DNA of 64,000 nucleotides from assembly GCA_001766655.1 (NCBI GenBank), contig MJCC01000023.1, forward strand, positions 143,140-207,139, written 5' to 3'. Of the stretch, positions 36,983 to 47,000 are shown piece by piece. A model generated the notes under the pieces. The model was not told the origin of the DNA, ran no database searches, and saw nothing but the letters and a program-made list of their open reading frames with translations. The DNA is from Phytomonas francai. Taxonomy: Eukaryota > Euglenozoa > Kinetoplastea > Trypanosomatida > Trypanosomatidae. Each line of letters opens with the position of its first letter. The stretch's first letter is position 1. The position numbers were made by a program, and so were the translations under genes.

Positions 36983-37132
36983 ATGCGTGCGGGTCGGATG
37001 CAAAAATTTAAGCGCGAAGATATCGCTGTATGGGTTATGATGGCGTTTTTCTTTATCCTTGCTTTGATTATTATCATTCCGAACATCGCGTTTAGGCAAC
37101 CGAATCCTGATTTTAATTCCTCAAATAGTTAA
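36983..37132 (+). CDS. Predicted 49-aa single-pass membrane microprotein
   Basis: ATG 36983 to TAA 37130-37132. The product has a basic N-terminus (MRAGRMQKFKREDIAVWV), one hydrophobic segment of about 18 residues (MMAFFFILALIIIIPNI) and a short polar tail rich in Asn, Pro and Ser. Codon use is not merely T-rich: it includes GCG, GGT, CGG, CGC and GAT, so it looks more like coding sequence than the surrounding spacer. It sits in a 740-bp gap between two + strand genes, with T-rich tracts and AG upstream. A positive-inside basic end plus one helix suggests an inner mitochondrial or ER membrane subunit, but no family is recognised. Confidence 0.5.
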   Translation: MRAGRMQKFKREDIAVWVMMAFFFILALIIIIPNIAFRQPNPDFNSSNS

Positions 37133-37428
37133 GCCGTGATCAAATTGATTGGGCATTGCTCATGCTATAGCGCAAAAATTCACCGAACGATAACCGTTCG
37201 AGCAAGTGTGTGGGGCCTGATCCTTTAACTTTTAACTTCTATCTGTTGTATTTAAAACAGTAAACGCAAAAAAATAAAGCAACCCAGCCTATTTTACTTC
37301 TCGTTACGGTGCTACCATATTTTATTGGAAATCGTTCACGTGGTTTGGATTGATCTCTACGCAACTTTTTCCGTCTTTTTTTTATTTTTTTGAATGTATA
37401 GCTTAGTTAGTTCGACGGGAATTGAAAC
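37133..37428 (+). other. Spacer upstream of YTM1
   Basis: AT-rich, with a T-tract at 37373-37391 followed by TATAG (37398-37402) and TTAG sites, the likely acceptor region. The piece gttagttcgacgggaattgaaac resembles a tRNA T-arm by chance only; no tRNA fold is present. Confidence 0.5.
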
Positions 37429-38772
37429 ATGATCACAGGCGATCCGTTAGACACCGAAAATGGATTAGGGGAGGACTCCGGCAGCGTGCTCATCACCTTC
37501 TTCACCACGACCTTTCCCAAGTCCGCGCCCGAGCAGACCTACTCGGTCCCCCTCAGCGTCCTTCCGGATGGTCTAAACCAGCTCTTAAAGAGCCTGCTCG
37601 AGGTCGAGGCGCCGAACTTTGACTTTCTCTACAATGACGCGTACATTGGCACGTCCCTGTGCCGCTTTCTGAGGCGCCGCGGCCTGGGCCACGAGCAGCT
37701 CCTCCACCTCGAGTACACGCCGGCGCTGCAGGCGAAGGAGGGCGCGCTGCGGCCGCACGACGACTGGGTCAGCGGCGTGCGGGCCCCGCACTGCGGGGAC
37801 GCGGCCGTGCTCCTGACGAGCTCCTACGACCACGGCGTGCGGGTGTGGGACGGGGACGGGTGCGTGGCGCTCGGGGCCTTCCACCGGGAGGCGGTGAAGG
37901 AGGTCGGCCTGCACCCGCGGGCCGACGCCGGCGCGGCCGTGGGGACGCGCAAGCGGGGCCGCCCCGCCGGCGACTTCCTCTTTGTCAGCGCGAGCAAGGA
38001 CGGGAGCCTGGCGGCGTGGCGCTACGGCGAGGCGTCGGGGGCGCTGGAGCTGCTGGGCAGCGTGCACGCCCACGGCGACGGCATCGACTCCGTCCACGTC
38101 CTCCCCGTCGAGGGCAGCCTCGTCGCGACCGCCTCCTGGGACGCCACCGTGAAGGTGTTTAGCTGGGAGGAACAGCTCCAGAGCGGCGACGTGCTGCCCT
38201 CCAAAAAGGCCCCGATGCTCACCTTCACCGACCACACCCGCCCCGTGTTGGCCTGCCGCTTCTCGGAGTCCCGCTACCACGGGGCCGTCCACCTCCACTC
38301 CGCCGGGCTGGATGGCACCATCAAAAGCCTCGACGTCGCCTCGGCGGAGATGGTGCAGGCGTACAAGGGCGACCACCCCATCCAAGGGCTTGCCGTGAGG
38401 CCCGGCGGGGGGGATTCGGATCTGATCCTGACCGCGTGCACCGATAACCGCGCTCGGCTCTACGACACACGCGGGAAGGACGTCGTCAAGACCTTCGGTG
38501 GCGCGCGGCAGTGGCTCTACGCGGCTACCTGGCTCTGGCGGCGCGAGGAGGCGGAGACGCCCGGTAACTCCAACCTCTTCGCCACCGGCAGTGAGGATGG
38601 CGTGGTGCGCGTCTATGACCTTCGCTCGTCAAGCGCTGCTCTTCTCACGCTTGACACCCTTCACACGGATGGGGTGCTGGATGTCGCCTACGCTGGGGCC
38701 TCCACGATTGTTTCATGTGGTAAGGACAATCAAACAAAGTCGTTTGTGGTCAGTAAAGAAGCTCTCGTTTAA
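37429..38772 (+). CDS. YTM1: Ribosome biogenesis WD40 protein YTM1/WDR12
   Basis: 447 aa. The N-terminal NLE (ubiquitin-like) domain spans about residues 18-100 (VLITFFTTTFPK, YSVPLSVLPDGLNQLLKSLL, FDFLYNDAYIGTSLCRFL, LLHLEYTPAL), followed by the characteristic HDDWVSGVRAP start of the propeller and seven WD-type repeats (e.g. LTSSYDHGVRVWD, VATASWDATVKVF, HSAGLDGTIKSLD, ILTACTDNRARLYD, FATGSEDGVVRVYDLR). Ytm1 binds Erb1 and Nop7 (PeBoW complex) and is removed from pre-60S particles by the AAA protein Rea1 through the NLE domain, acting in the nucleolus. Length and domain order match the family. Codons from about 37640 to 38160 are extremely GC-rich. NOP2, another 60S biogenesis factor, is the next gene. 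Confidence 0.93.
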   Translation: MITGDPLDTENGLGEDSGSVLITFFTTTFPKSAPEQTYSVPLSVLPDGLNQLLKSLLEVEAPNFDFLYNDAYIGTSLCRFLRRRGLGHEQLLHLEYTPALQAKEGALRPHDDWVSGVRAPHCGDAAVLLTSSYDHGVRVWDGDGCVALGAFHREAVKEVGLHPRADAGAAVGTRKRGRPAGDFLFVSASKDGSLAAWRYGEASGALELLGSVHAHGDGIDSVHVLPVEGSLVATASWDATVKVFSWEEQLQSGDVLPSKKAPMLTFTDHTRPVLACRFSESRYHGAVHLHSAGLDGTIKSLDVASAEMVQAYKGDHPIQGLAVRPGGGDSDLILTACTDNRARLYDTRGKDVVKTFGGARQWLYAATWLWRREEAETPGNSNLFATGSEDGVVRVYDLRSSSAALLTLDTLHTDGVLDVAYAGASTIVSCGKDNQTKSFVVSKEALV

Positions 38773-38987
38773 TTGGATAAAGAGTGAATAATACTAATAA
38801 CTATGATACCCTGTTAACTACCTGGGATCCACGGGCAATGGCATCGTTTACAGCTCTTCGCTGAGGGGTGTTATAGCCTTTGCTTCGCTAGGCTTACTTC
38901 CCTTTCACGAATGCCATAGCCGTCTTTCCTCCCATGGGCTTGCACTTGTGTTATGGCTAGACGTTAGCATTTCTACGCGCTTTCCAT

Positions 38988-39018
<31 letters not shown>

Positions 39019-39109
39019 ACTCTCTGATAGTCTCAAATTTCCTTCTTGACTCGATTTAGTCGACATAGGTGTCGTGGTGTGGATATAAAATCTAGTATTT
39101 AAAGTGCTG
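38773..39109 (+). other. Spacer with 29-C homopolymer
   Basis: A run of 29 C at 38988-39016 upstream of NOP2, followed by a mixed pyrimidine tail to about 39056. This could act as the polypyrimidine tract for trans-splicing. Its exact length should be treated as uncertain because homopolymers of this size are hard to sequence. Confidence 0.65.
38988..39016 (+). repeat. Poly-C tract, 29 bases
   Basis: Uninterrupted C run, the longest homopolymer in the window. Same location class (just upstream of a start codon) as the shorter C-run at 34327-34339. Confidence 0.85.
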
Positions 39110-40867
39110 ATGTCTCAGAGACAGGGTCGAGTTACGGCAAAGAGGGAACGATCCAACACCCCCCAGGGAAAGCGGCGGAGAGCGGCGACCGCACAGAAGG
39201 TTACCCCTGATGATAGTGATGCCGATCCCAACATCGTGGGGAACGCTGAGGCGGTGGATCGGGAGCCGTTTCAGGAGGAGTTCGTTGATGCGGCTGAGTG
39301 CCCAATCGATTTCGAGGACGTTCTCGATGACGTCGATGCCGAGGAGGAGGAGGAGGATGCGTACGACTTGGATGGTGAGATTCACGAAGACGACGACTTT
39401 GAAGTGAAGGCGGAAAAGTATCGTCGCCGCATGCTAGCTCAGAGGCAGCTCGCGGATGCCGAGCAGGAGGAGGATATACGGACACGCAGCAACAAGACCA
39501 CCCCATTTGACATTGAAAACGAGGCGGACGCGGCAACCTCGGCGGGCCTCACCCAACCGGGTGATCTCCAGCTCCTTCGTTCGTCCCACTCCACCGAGGA
39601 GTTGCGGGACCGTATCCAGGAAACGGTGCGTGTGCTGTCTAATTTCAGACAGGATCGTGAGGAGGCGCGCACGCGGACGGCGTATATCGAGCTGCTCCGC
39701 TCGGATCTGTTGCAGCTATACGAGTACAACGAGTTCCTCATGGACTGTATCCTGCTGATGTTTCCCGCGGCCGAGGCGGTTGACTTTTTAGAGGCGATGG
39801 AGAAGCCGCGGCCGACGACCATCCGCGTCAACACACTCAAGTCCAAGCGGCGCGACTTGGTCCAGGCGCTTGTGAAGCGTGGCATGAATGTCGAGCCGTT
39901 GGAGAAGTGGTCGAAGGTCGGGCTGCAGGTCTTTGAGTCCAATGTACCGATTGCCGGTACCATCGAATACCTGGCGGGGCACTACATGCTTCAGGCCGCC
40001 GCGTCCTTCTTACCTGTCATGGCGCTCGCCCCCCAGGAGCACGAGCGCGTCTTGGACATCGCCGCGGCCCCAGGGGGTAAAACGACGTACATCGCGCAGC
40101 TCATGAAAAACACGGGTGTGCTTTTCGCCAACGACGTCAGCGAGGCGCGTTGTCGCTCCCTCAACGCGAACCTGCAGCGTCTCGGCGTCACGAACTGCAT
40201 CGTCACGAACTACGACGGCAACGGCTACGCGAAGGTGATGCGGAACTTCGACCGCGTTTTGTTGGACGCGCCCTGCACGGGCACCGGCATCATCTCCCGG
40301 GACAAGAGCATCAAGATGAGCAAGCAGTACGAGGACGTGCAGCGCGCCGCCCAGCTCCAGCGCACGCTTCTGCTGAACGCGATCGACACCTGCAAGGTGG
40401 GCGGCTACGTGGTGTACTCTACCTGCTCCTTCCTCACGGAGGAAGACGAGGCCGTCGTCGACTTTGCATTGCGGCGTCGGCAGGTAAAGGTGGTGGATAT
40501 GGGTCTCCCCTTTGGCCGCCCCGGCTTCACCAAGTACCGCCACTACCGCTACCATGACAGCCTCGAGAAGTCCCGGCGGTACTTTCCACACGTGCACAAT
40601 ATGGATGGTTTCTATGTCTGTAAGCTCAAGAAGCTCTCCGAGGACCGAGACCCTCAGAAGGAGGCCAAGACCCCGAAAGAGAAGGGTGCGCGTACTAAAG
40701 CTTCCAATGGACCAAAGGTCAAAGCCCGAACGGAAAGCCATCCACCCCGTGAGGTGAAGCCGGCAGGCAGTAGAAGCACCAAGCTGAGCATCCCACCCAA
40801 GGAAAATGGTTCCCAGTTAAGGAAGAAGAACTTGCAGCAGCGGAACGCTGGAGAAGACTGTTCGTAG
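39110..40867 (+). CDS. NOP2: rRNA m5C methyltransferase NOP2 (NSUN1/p120)
   Basis: 585 aa from ATG 39110; the frame extends two codons upstream only to a GTG. Residues 1-150 are an acidic, charged extension. The RsmB/NOP2 methyltransferase follows: TIRVNTLKSKRRDL and LAGHYMLQAAASFLPVMALAP; SAM-binding motif I AAAPGGKTTYIAQLM; motif IV DAPCTGTGIISRD with the conserved Cys389; motif VI YSTCSFLTEEDE with the catalytic Cys439; and a PHVHNMDGFYVCKLKK end. GTGIISRD and the C-terminal MDGFYVCKLKK are typical of NOP2 rather than other NSUN proteins. It methylates cytosine in large-subunit rRNA and is needed for 60S assembly in the nucleolus. The last 100 residues are basic and disordered. The catalytic residues are intact. 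Confidence 0.95.
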   Translation: MSQRQGRVTAKRERSNTPQGKRRRAATAQKVTPDDSDADPNIVGNAEAVDREPFQEEFVDAAECPIDFEDVLDDVDAEEEEEDAYDLDGEIHEDDDFEVKAEKYRRRMLAQRQLADAEQEEDIRTRSNKTTPFDIENEADAATSAGLTQPGDLQLLRSSHSTEELRDRIQETVRVLSNFRQDREEARTRTAYIELLRSDLLQLYEYNEFLMDCILLMFPAAEAVDFLEAMEKPRPTTIRVNTLKSKRRDLVQALVKRGMNVEPLEKWSKVGLQVFESNVPIAGTIEYLAGHYMLQAAASFLPVMALAPQEHERVLDIAAAPGGKTTYIAQLMKNTGVLFANDVSEARCRSLNANLQRLGVTNCIVTNYDGNGYAKVMRNFDRVLLDAPCTGTGIISRDKSIKMSKQYEDVQRAAQLQRTLLLNAIDTCKVGGYVVYSTCSFLTEEDEAVVDFALRRRQVKVVDMGLPFGRPGFTKYRHYRYHDSLEKSRRYFPHVHNMDGFYVCKLKKLSEDRDPQKEAKTPKEKGARTKASNGPKVKARTESHPPREVKPAGSRSTKLSIPPKENGSQLRKKNLQQRNAGEDCS

Positions 40868-41110
40868 AGTCCATGTATTAGGATTTTTTTAAAAATACGA
40901 TTAAATGTATTCGAATGAATACAGCCTGTTTCTGGCACCGAACGGGGCGCTAAATGGAGTTCATAACAAATAATCTCAGTTACCAGTGGTGGTGGTGCAA
41001 GAGGGCGACTGCTGCATCATTCTCCTTCTTCTTCTTGCAAATATTCACTCAAATGACTTTGATTTTTTTAATTAAGTACTGACATTAAATAGCGGGAATT
41101 CATTTGACCA

Positions 41111-41143
<33 letters not shown>

Positions 41144-41298
41144 TTTTGTTGTCATTTTTTCCTACTCCAGTCGCTCTTTCTTTTTTTCCCCCTTTCTTTT
41201 CCTTTCCTTTCCTTTCCTTTCCTTTCCTTTTCTTTCTTTTTCCTTTTTTTTTTTAAAGTCAGGACTCAATCTAGCATATTGTGGAGCTTGTGAGTCCG
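40868..41298 (+). other. Spacer with (AT)n and CCTTT repeat acceptor region
   Basis: AT run at 41113-41141, then pyrimidine tract 41170-41254 and AG sites at 41258-41275. No gene. Confidence 0.65.
41197..41255 (+). promoter_or_regulatory. Pentanucleotide CCTTT tract upstream of splice site
   Basis: About seven tandem CCTTT units from 41197 passing into T-rich sequence, followed by AAAG (41255-41259) and TCAG (41260-41263). A very strong polypyrimidine tract that should direct trans-splicing of the 41299 gene. Confidence 0.6.
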
Positions 41299-41799
41299 AT
41301 GGAGCGCGTAAAGGTATATTTGGAGAAAACAGTAGGCTTGGAGTACTTTACCACCTTGCTTTCTCGATGGCCGCCCCTCCTCCAACGTCTTGGAAGAAAT
41401 ACACAGACGGTTCAATCGAGGTTGAATCTACAGCAAAAAGGTATTGCGCTGCAACAAGAGCTCGAGAACGACTTCTCCCTGGCACAGCAGCTCTTAGACA
41501 TGGAGCATCATGTTTATCGTGTGGGTATGGGTATTTTTTATGATTTAGAGAGTACATTCAAACTGTTGGAGCTCTCTGTTTTTAGAGACCAGTTGGGCAT
41601 GTTCTTAAAGGGAATGCTGAATGAGTTATCAGTGAAGGAGGCCATACTGGCGGACTGGAAGTCTTCGGTTGACACCATCTCACCGAGCACGCTGCGGATA
41701 TACACCCAAAGCTTGATAGTTCCCAAAGAGATTTATCTAGGGGATGTGGCGCGTTTGGTAGTGTTATTAACAGAGATCAAAGTCAAAGATCAGCGATAG
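41299..41799 (+). CDS. Hypothetical helical protein, 166 aa
   Basis: ATG 41299 (MERVKVYLEKTVGLEY) is the first ATG after the splice acceptor; the frame upstream has only GTG codons. The product is predicted almost entirely helical, with no Cys, no signal peptide and no transmembrane segment. The pattern LSRWPPLLQRLGRN...VQSRLNLQQKGIALQQEL suggests amphipathic helices that could form a small bundle or associate with a membrane or a partner. I recognise no family. Moderate composition and an intact frame of this length support a real gene. Confidence 0.65.
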   Translation: MERVKVYLEKTVGLEYFTTLLSRWPPLLQRLGRNTQTVQSRLNLQQKGIALQQELENDFSLAQQLLDMEHHVYRVGMGIFYDLESTFKLLELSVFRDQLGMFLKGMLNELSVKEAILADWKSSVDTISPSTLRIYTQSLIVPKEIYLGDVARLVVLLTEIKVKDQR

Positions 41800-42121
41800 A
41801 ATCTTCAACCATAAATACTAGGAAAACGAGGAGGACAGCGATGCATACACCGAGTAAAGCGTGTCGGGGGATATTGTGCAGTATCGTAATGCGCAATCGC
41901 ACTAGGAATTTTTTTAAAAATAAAAGGCCTTTGTTTACCCCATATGGCGTTGGCGTGTAATCTTGGCATTTTTTGTTGAACTTTTCCCTTTTGAACTCGT
42001 CTTTCATTTTTTTTGAGATCTTTTCCAATTCAGTAAATTCGAAACTGCTTTTTAAAGGGATACATACGCATTCATTTTTTGTTAGTTTGAACTTTTTGTG
42101 TGCTGCCGAGTAGTTTATGGC
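41800..42121 (+). other. Spacer upstream of seipin-like gene
   Basis: AT-rich with T-tracts at 42008-42016 and 42076-42098; the AG at 42109-42112 region is a plausible acceptor. The + frame has GTG codons at 42098 and later, but the first ATG is 42122. Confidence 0.5.
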
Positions 42122-43687
42122 ATGACGGAAGTGGAAAATGGTGAAGAGCTACCGCCAATTTCTCGTCAAGTGCTGTCATTATTGGAGATAGCGCGCACCA
42201 CATTTTCTTTTTACTTTCAGTCTTTATCGGCCGCACAAAATACTTTTTTACACGGCATCAACCAATGCCGTGGTGCCCTATACAGGTCTTTTGAAAGAGG
42301 GTGCAGCAAAGGCTATGATCTTATGAAGAAGGCTATCTTTCTGAATGTCATTCTATTCTTTTTCTCATTCATCGTGTTGATGATACTGATAGGGTGCCTA
42401 TTGTCAGCTATGGGCACCACGATGGGATTACGATACTACATGCTTCGGCACATTCCAGGCAGCCAAGTGATACCTCTTGACTTTAACACGATGCCCTTCT
42501 ACACGGAGTGGTGGCGCCATAAACCAATCGATGAGTCCGCCATTACTCATCTACCCTTATCAACACAGGAAAGACCAGCGGCTCATTCGCGTCTTGAAGG
42601 AAATCAAAGCGGACGCATAGCCCAATATTACCCGGAAGCGGTGGAGTTGGCGTATGCCGACATGAAGTTTTCCCTTTTAAATCGATATAGGAACAGTGTA
42701 TTGGCCACAAGTACTATGCTTCTCTCATCTGGGCTTACCCAAGAAGTCTTTTTGCCAGATGGTGAGGTTAATTTAGAGGCGATTTTCCCGTTAGAATCAC
42801 CGATATTTAATGCCAAGGCACAGTACTCTGGGAAAGTACAATTCGTTTTTCTACGCGAGGAGGTAGGGCGTGATGTCACTCTTGTTGTAGAGAGCACCAT
42901 GCTGCTTGCGGAGGACGCTCACCTCCCTCAACCTTTGGCTACACTTGATGTTGTTTTTCGGAAACATGTATCCTTAAATGTTCGCACGGGTGACTCGTTG
43001 GACTGGTGGCCCACAAAGATCGCCAAGTATGCTCTGAAAATTCTCTTTTATGGTCCTGTAAAGGGATCCCAGATACTTCGGCGAATGTATATCGATGCCA
43101 CAGCAGCACCTTTTCCGAGGATTGATCATGACCGTGAGGTGGCTGTCACTGTCAGCCTCTACAATCGCTTTGCACCACCCTTGTCGCTTCAGAGTCGTCT
43201 GCGAGCAATGAATATTACCGTTTATCAAAACCCTGATGAAGAGTCATCTGTCTCTTTAAAACGGATCAAATTGTTGCGCATGACGTTTTATTCTTTCCTG
43301 GAGCTCCACAGCATAGTTGGATGGTTGGCACGGCGCCCTGTGATTAGTTTCGTGTTTCTGACGTTACTCGTATTTATCGTTCTTTGCGGCGTGACGTTTC
43401 TGGTGTGCACTGCATTGGTCCTTACCTTGTTTCGGAAATTTAAGTTTAGTACCCCAGAAAGAGACAGTTTTTTTCGTTCAAATCCTTCCGAACCCCGGGG
43501 CCTGAAATGGCCTTTGTCGAAATCACATTTTCGGAATCATCCTTCCAGGACGGGCAAAGTTAGTCCAATAAGCTCTTTTACACTTGAGGAGGACGAATTA
43601 CGCCACTTCCTGTCTGACTACTCTCTGGATTACTCAGAGGGGGAACGATCCGGTGACCCGAGTTCAAGGCTCCGCAAAGATCAGTGA
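42122..43687 (+). CDS. Seipin-like two-pass ER membrane protein
   Basis: 521 aa from ATG 42122. Topology is N-terminal soluble region (1-69), transmembrane helix about 70-93 (AIFLNVILFFFSFIVLMILI), a 310-residue loop, second transmembrane helix about 406-436 (VISFVFLTLLVFIVLCGVTF) and an 85-residue basic/acidic tail. The loop starts GLRYYMLRHIPGSQVIPLDF, recalling the seipin segment that leaves the first helix, and contains alternating beta-type stretches (AQYSGKVQFVFLREEVGRDV, VAVTVSLYNRF) that could build the seipin lumenal sandwich, ending with a strand before the second helix. Seipin oligomers sit at ER-lipid-droplet junctions. Sequence identity to seipin is not obvious by eye, so any two-TM protein with a lumenal beta domain is possible. 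Confidence 0.5.
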   Translation: MTEVENGEELPPISRQVLSLLEIARTTFSFYFQSLSAAQNTFLHGINQCRGALYRSFERGCSKGYDLMKKAIFLNVILFFFSFIVLMILIGCLLSAMGTTMGLRYYMLRHIPGSQVIPLDFNTMPFYTEWWRHKPIDESAITHLPLSTQERPAAHSRLEGNQSGRIAQYYPEAVELAYADMKFSLLNRYRNSVLATSTMLLSSGLTQEVFLPDGEVNLEAIFPLESPIFNAKAQYSGKVQFVFLREEVGRDVTLVVESTMLLAEDAHLPQPLATLDVVFRKHVSLNVRTGDSLDWWPTKIAKYALKILFYGPVKGSQILRRMYIDATAAPFPRIDHDREVAVTVSLYNRFAPPLSLQSRLRAMNITVYQNPDEESSVSLKRIKLLRMTFYSFLELHSIVGWLARRPVISFVFLTLLVFIVLCGVTFLVCTALVLTLFRKFKFSTPERDSFFRSNPSEPRGLKWPLSKSHFRNHPSRTGKVSPISSFTLEEDELRHFLSDYSLDYSEGERSGDPSSRLRKDQ

Positions 43688-44001
43688 CGTGCCCTTATGA
43701 TCCCAACCAAGCTAGAAACAGAGAGTTTATGCTCCGAAAATATCGAACGATGGGAATATATGCGTACACAGATCAAGTGTGTTAGTAACGACTCTATTGC
43801 TGGTAAAATTTCACTTCTTCTTCCTTCTTACTTTGAACGAAAAGTGTCACACAACTTTTCCCCATTCGATGTCGTCATGGATTACATTATATATATATAT
43901 ATATATATTTAAATATTTTTCAACCAACCCTGGTCTTGCTGTTTCTTTTGTAGAGTGTTTCATTCTTGATTTTTTTAAAAGTGGGTTTTCAAGTGGCCTA
44001 G
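43688..44001 (+). other. Spacer with (AT)n run
   Basis: An ATG-started 71-codon frame (43697-43912) ends in the AT run at 43887-43908 and has no recognisable content, so I do not call it. T-tract at 43971-43977 and CTAG at 43998-44001 directly precede the RPB2 start. Confidence 0.5.
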
Positions 44002-47000
44002 ATGGATGATGAGTTGTTGCTGCAGCTCAATGAGCCCGAGGACTACGGAGAGGTGGCTAATCCGGAGGGAGGGCAAGGCGAGGAGGAGGATGACGGATCT
44101 AACATCCTTGATAGTGAAGATATTTGGGATTTAATTTCGTCCTTTTTTAGAGAAAAAGGGCTGGTTCATCAGCAAATCGACTCCTACAATGACTTCCTCA
44201 TGCGTATCCCACGGATGGTCCGAGAGATTGTTGTGATTCCGTTGCAAGATGAACAGTACGATCCCGGCATGGGGATCGAGCAGGAGCCTGATCAGCCACG
44301 CTTTTCGCTCGAGGATGTCGCGATCGGGAACCCTTCCCATGAGCTATCCCATTACAAGCAGAGCAACGCACCCCCGCTCTTTCCGAATGAGTGCCGGCTG
44401 CGTGACATGACGTACGACGCTCAGGCGCAAGTCGCCCTCAGCATCCAGCTCTACCGCCCTAATGAGGACACGCCGCACCATACGTACCTGCAGAACATCG
44501 AGCTGGGCCGTATTCCTGTCATGCTCAAGTCCATGCGCTGCAACCTCGAGGGCAAGGATGAGGATGAGCTTCCCCCCCTGAACGAATGCCCTCATGATCA
44601 GGGAGGGTACTTTGTGATTAACGGTACCGAAAAAGTACTTATCGCACAGGAGCGTCAGGCCGCGAATCAGGTCTACACCTTTTCAAGGCAGAAGGGATTG
44701 CTTTGTGAAGTCAAGTCGATCGTCGAGGGCTCTTTAAACAAGCCCCGGACGCTTCAGATGATTATGCAGTACAAGAATAGGGGACCTGGCAGCGGCTTTG
44801 AGAATCTGGTTTGCCGCGTCGCCCAGATGGATGAGACAATTCCGTTGTTTGTGCTCTTCCGTGCCATGGATATGGTGACGGATAAGGAGATCTTGCAAAC
44901 CGTGGTGCCTGACTTGAAGGACACCGCGATGCTGGAGCTTTTGCGAGGCTCCATTGCCGACGCGAGTTCGCTCCGGATCTTCACCCGGGATGAGGCTCTC
45001 GGTTACATCGGTCGCCGCCTCGGTCGCCAGGACAGCATGTCGAATCTGAAACAGGAGGCGGAGAGTCTTCTAATGCGTGATCTACTGCCACATATGGGCA
45101 CAGATCCCTCTGCCAACCGCAATAAATGCCTCTTCATGGGGTATATGGTGCATAAGCTTCTTTTGGTTGCTCTGGGCCGGCGTGAGGATACCGACCGGGA
45201 CTTCTTGGGCCACAAGCGCATCGACGTTGCAGGGGCTCTGTTGACCTTCCAACTCCAAATGTACCTTTCACAGGTGCGGAAGGAGATGGTCAAGACGTTG
45301 CGGATGCGCTCCGCAAGCTACCGCAACCGCTTCAGCTTCAGCAGCATTCTTCATAGCAAACTCATCACAGATGGGCTCCGCCGCTGTCTGGCTACAGGTA
45401 ACTTTGGAGACCTGAAGTCTGGGAACATTCGAACAGGTGTGTCGCAAACCTTGAATCGACTGACGTATTCTTCTTCACTGAGCAACCTACGCCGGATCCA
45501 GAATCCTATTGCGACGTCTAGCAAGGCTACGCGTCCGCGTAACTTGCACTGTACGCAGTGGGGCTATATTTGCCCGGTGGAAACGCCTGAGGGGGGCTCG
45601 ATTGGGTTATTGAAAAACCTCGCGCTCATGTGTCTCGTTTCCCGTGGCACGGATCACATCGACGTGGTGCAGACGGTACAAGCACGTGTCAATGGGTTTC
45701 ACTCAATTGGGCTTGAGGACATGGCCGACGTGCGTGTTGCCCGCGTTTTTGTGAATGGATCCTTAATAGGCGTTGATCGCAACCCGGAGCGTCTACTGCG
45801 CGAGCTACGCGCGCGTCGCTCCAACGGCGAACTCAGCAATGAGATTAGTATAGTGAGGTATATTCGTGATCGCGAGGTTCGCGTCTTTTCCGACGCTGGT
45901 CGCTGCCTGCGTCCACTCTTCGTCGTTGAGAGGGGTCAGCTGAAACTACGCAAAACTGGAATGGCTGACCTGCTGGAGCCGTCAAGGGTAGCCAACCAGA
46001 AGCATGAAATCTCTTGGAATCGTGTGCTTAAGAAAGGATATGTTGAGCTCATCGACTGCGAGGAAGAGGATTCCCTCTTGATCGCCATGACACCAAACGA
46101 TGTCAAAAATAACTACTACTATTCGCATTGCGAGATGGATCCCTCTATGATTCTTGGCATCTGCGCGTCCATCATTCCCTACCCCAATCACAACCAGTCC
46201 CCGCGCAACACGTATCAGTCTGCCATGGGCAAGCAGGCCATGGGTATTTACGCTTCAAATTTTAACATGCGCATGGACACTACCGCGCACGTCTTGCTTT
46301 ACCCGCAAAAACCGCTAGTCCGCACCAAGGCGATGACCTACATGCGTAGCAACGACCTCCCGGCTGGCCACAATGCAGTTGTGGCCATTGCGTGCTACTC
46401 TGGCTACAATCAAGAGGACTCCATCATCATGAGCCGCTCCGCAGTCGAGCGTGGTTTCTTCAGAAGTGCCTTCTGGCGTTCCTATAAGGCAAAAGAGGAG
46501 CGGCAGAAGAAAGATGCGCTGGAATCGTTCGAGGTACCGGACCGAAGTATTTGCCGTATGAAGCGCGCGGACTACTCTAAGCTGGATGCAGATGGGCTCA
46601 TCAAACCTGGTATGCCGGTGATGGGGGGTGACGTCCTCGTGGGTAAAACCATTCCAATTTCGGAGGCTGATCTTGAGCGTACGATGAACGGCAACAACCG
46701 CATCACGAAGCGCGACACCAGCATCACCTCACGCACGACGGAAAAGGGCGTTGTTGACAAGGTGATGTTGACACTTAACAACAAAGACCGTTTTACAAAG
46801 GTCAAGATTCGCACAATCAAGATACCCAACGTTGGCGACAAGTTTTGCAGTCGACACGGTCAAAAGGGCACTAACGGCATCCAATTCCGCCAAGAAGACC
46901 TCCCTTTTAACCGTGACGGGATCGCACCGGACCTCATCATCAACCCACACGCCATTCCCTCGCGCATGACGGTTGCCCACTTAATCGAGACACTCGCTGG

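Noticed and set aside
37405..37427. gttagttcgacgggaattgaaac as a tRNA T-arm
   Set aside because: No matching acceptor, D or anticodon stems nearby; chance similarity to a GGTTCGA box.
37585..38385. 266-codon - strand frame opposite YTM1
   Set aside because: Shadow of the GC island in YTM1; no ATG-supported protein features.
43697..43912. 71-codon ATG ORF between the seipin-like gene and RPB2
   Set aside because: Ends inside an AT microsatellite (Ile-Tyr repeats) and lacks any coding support.
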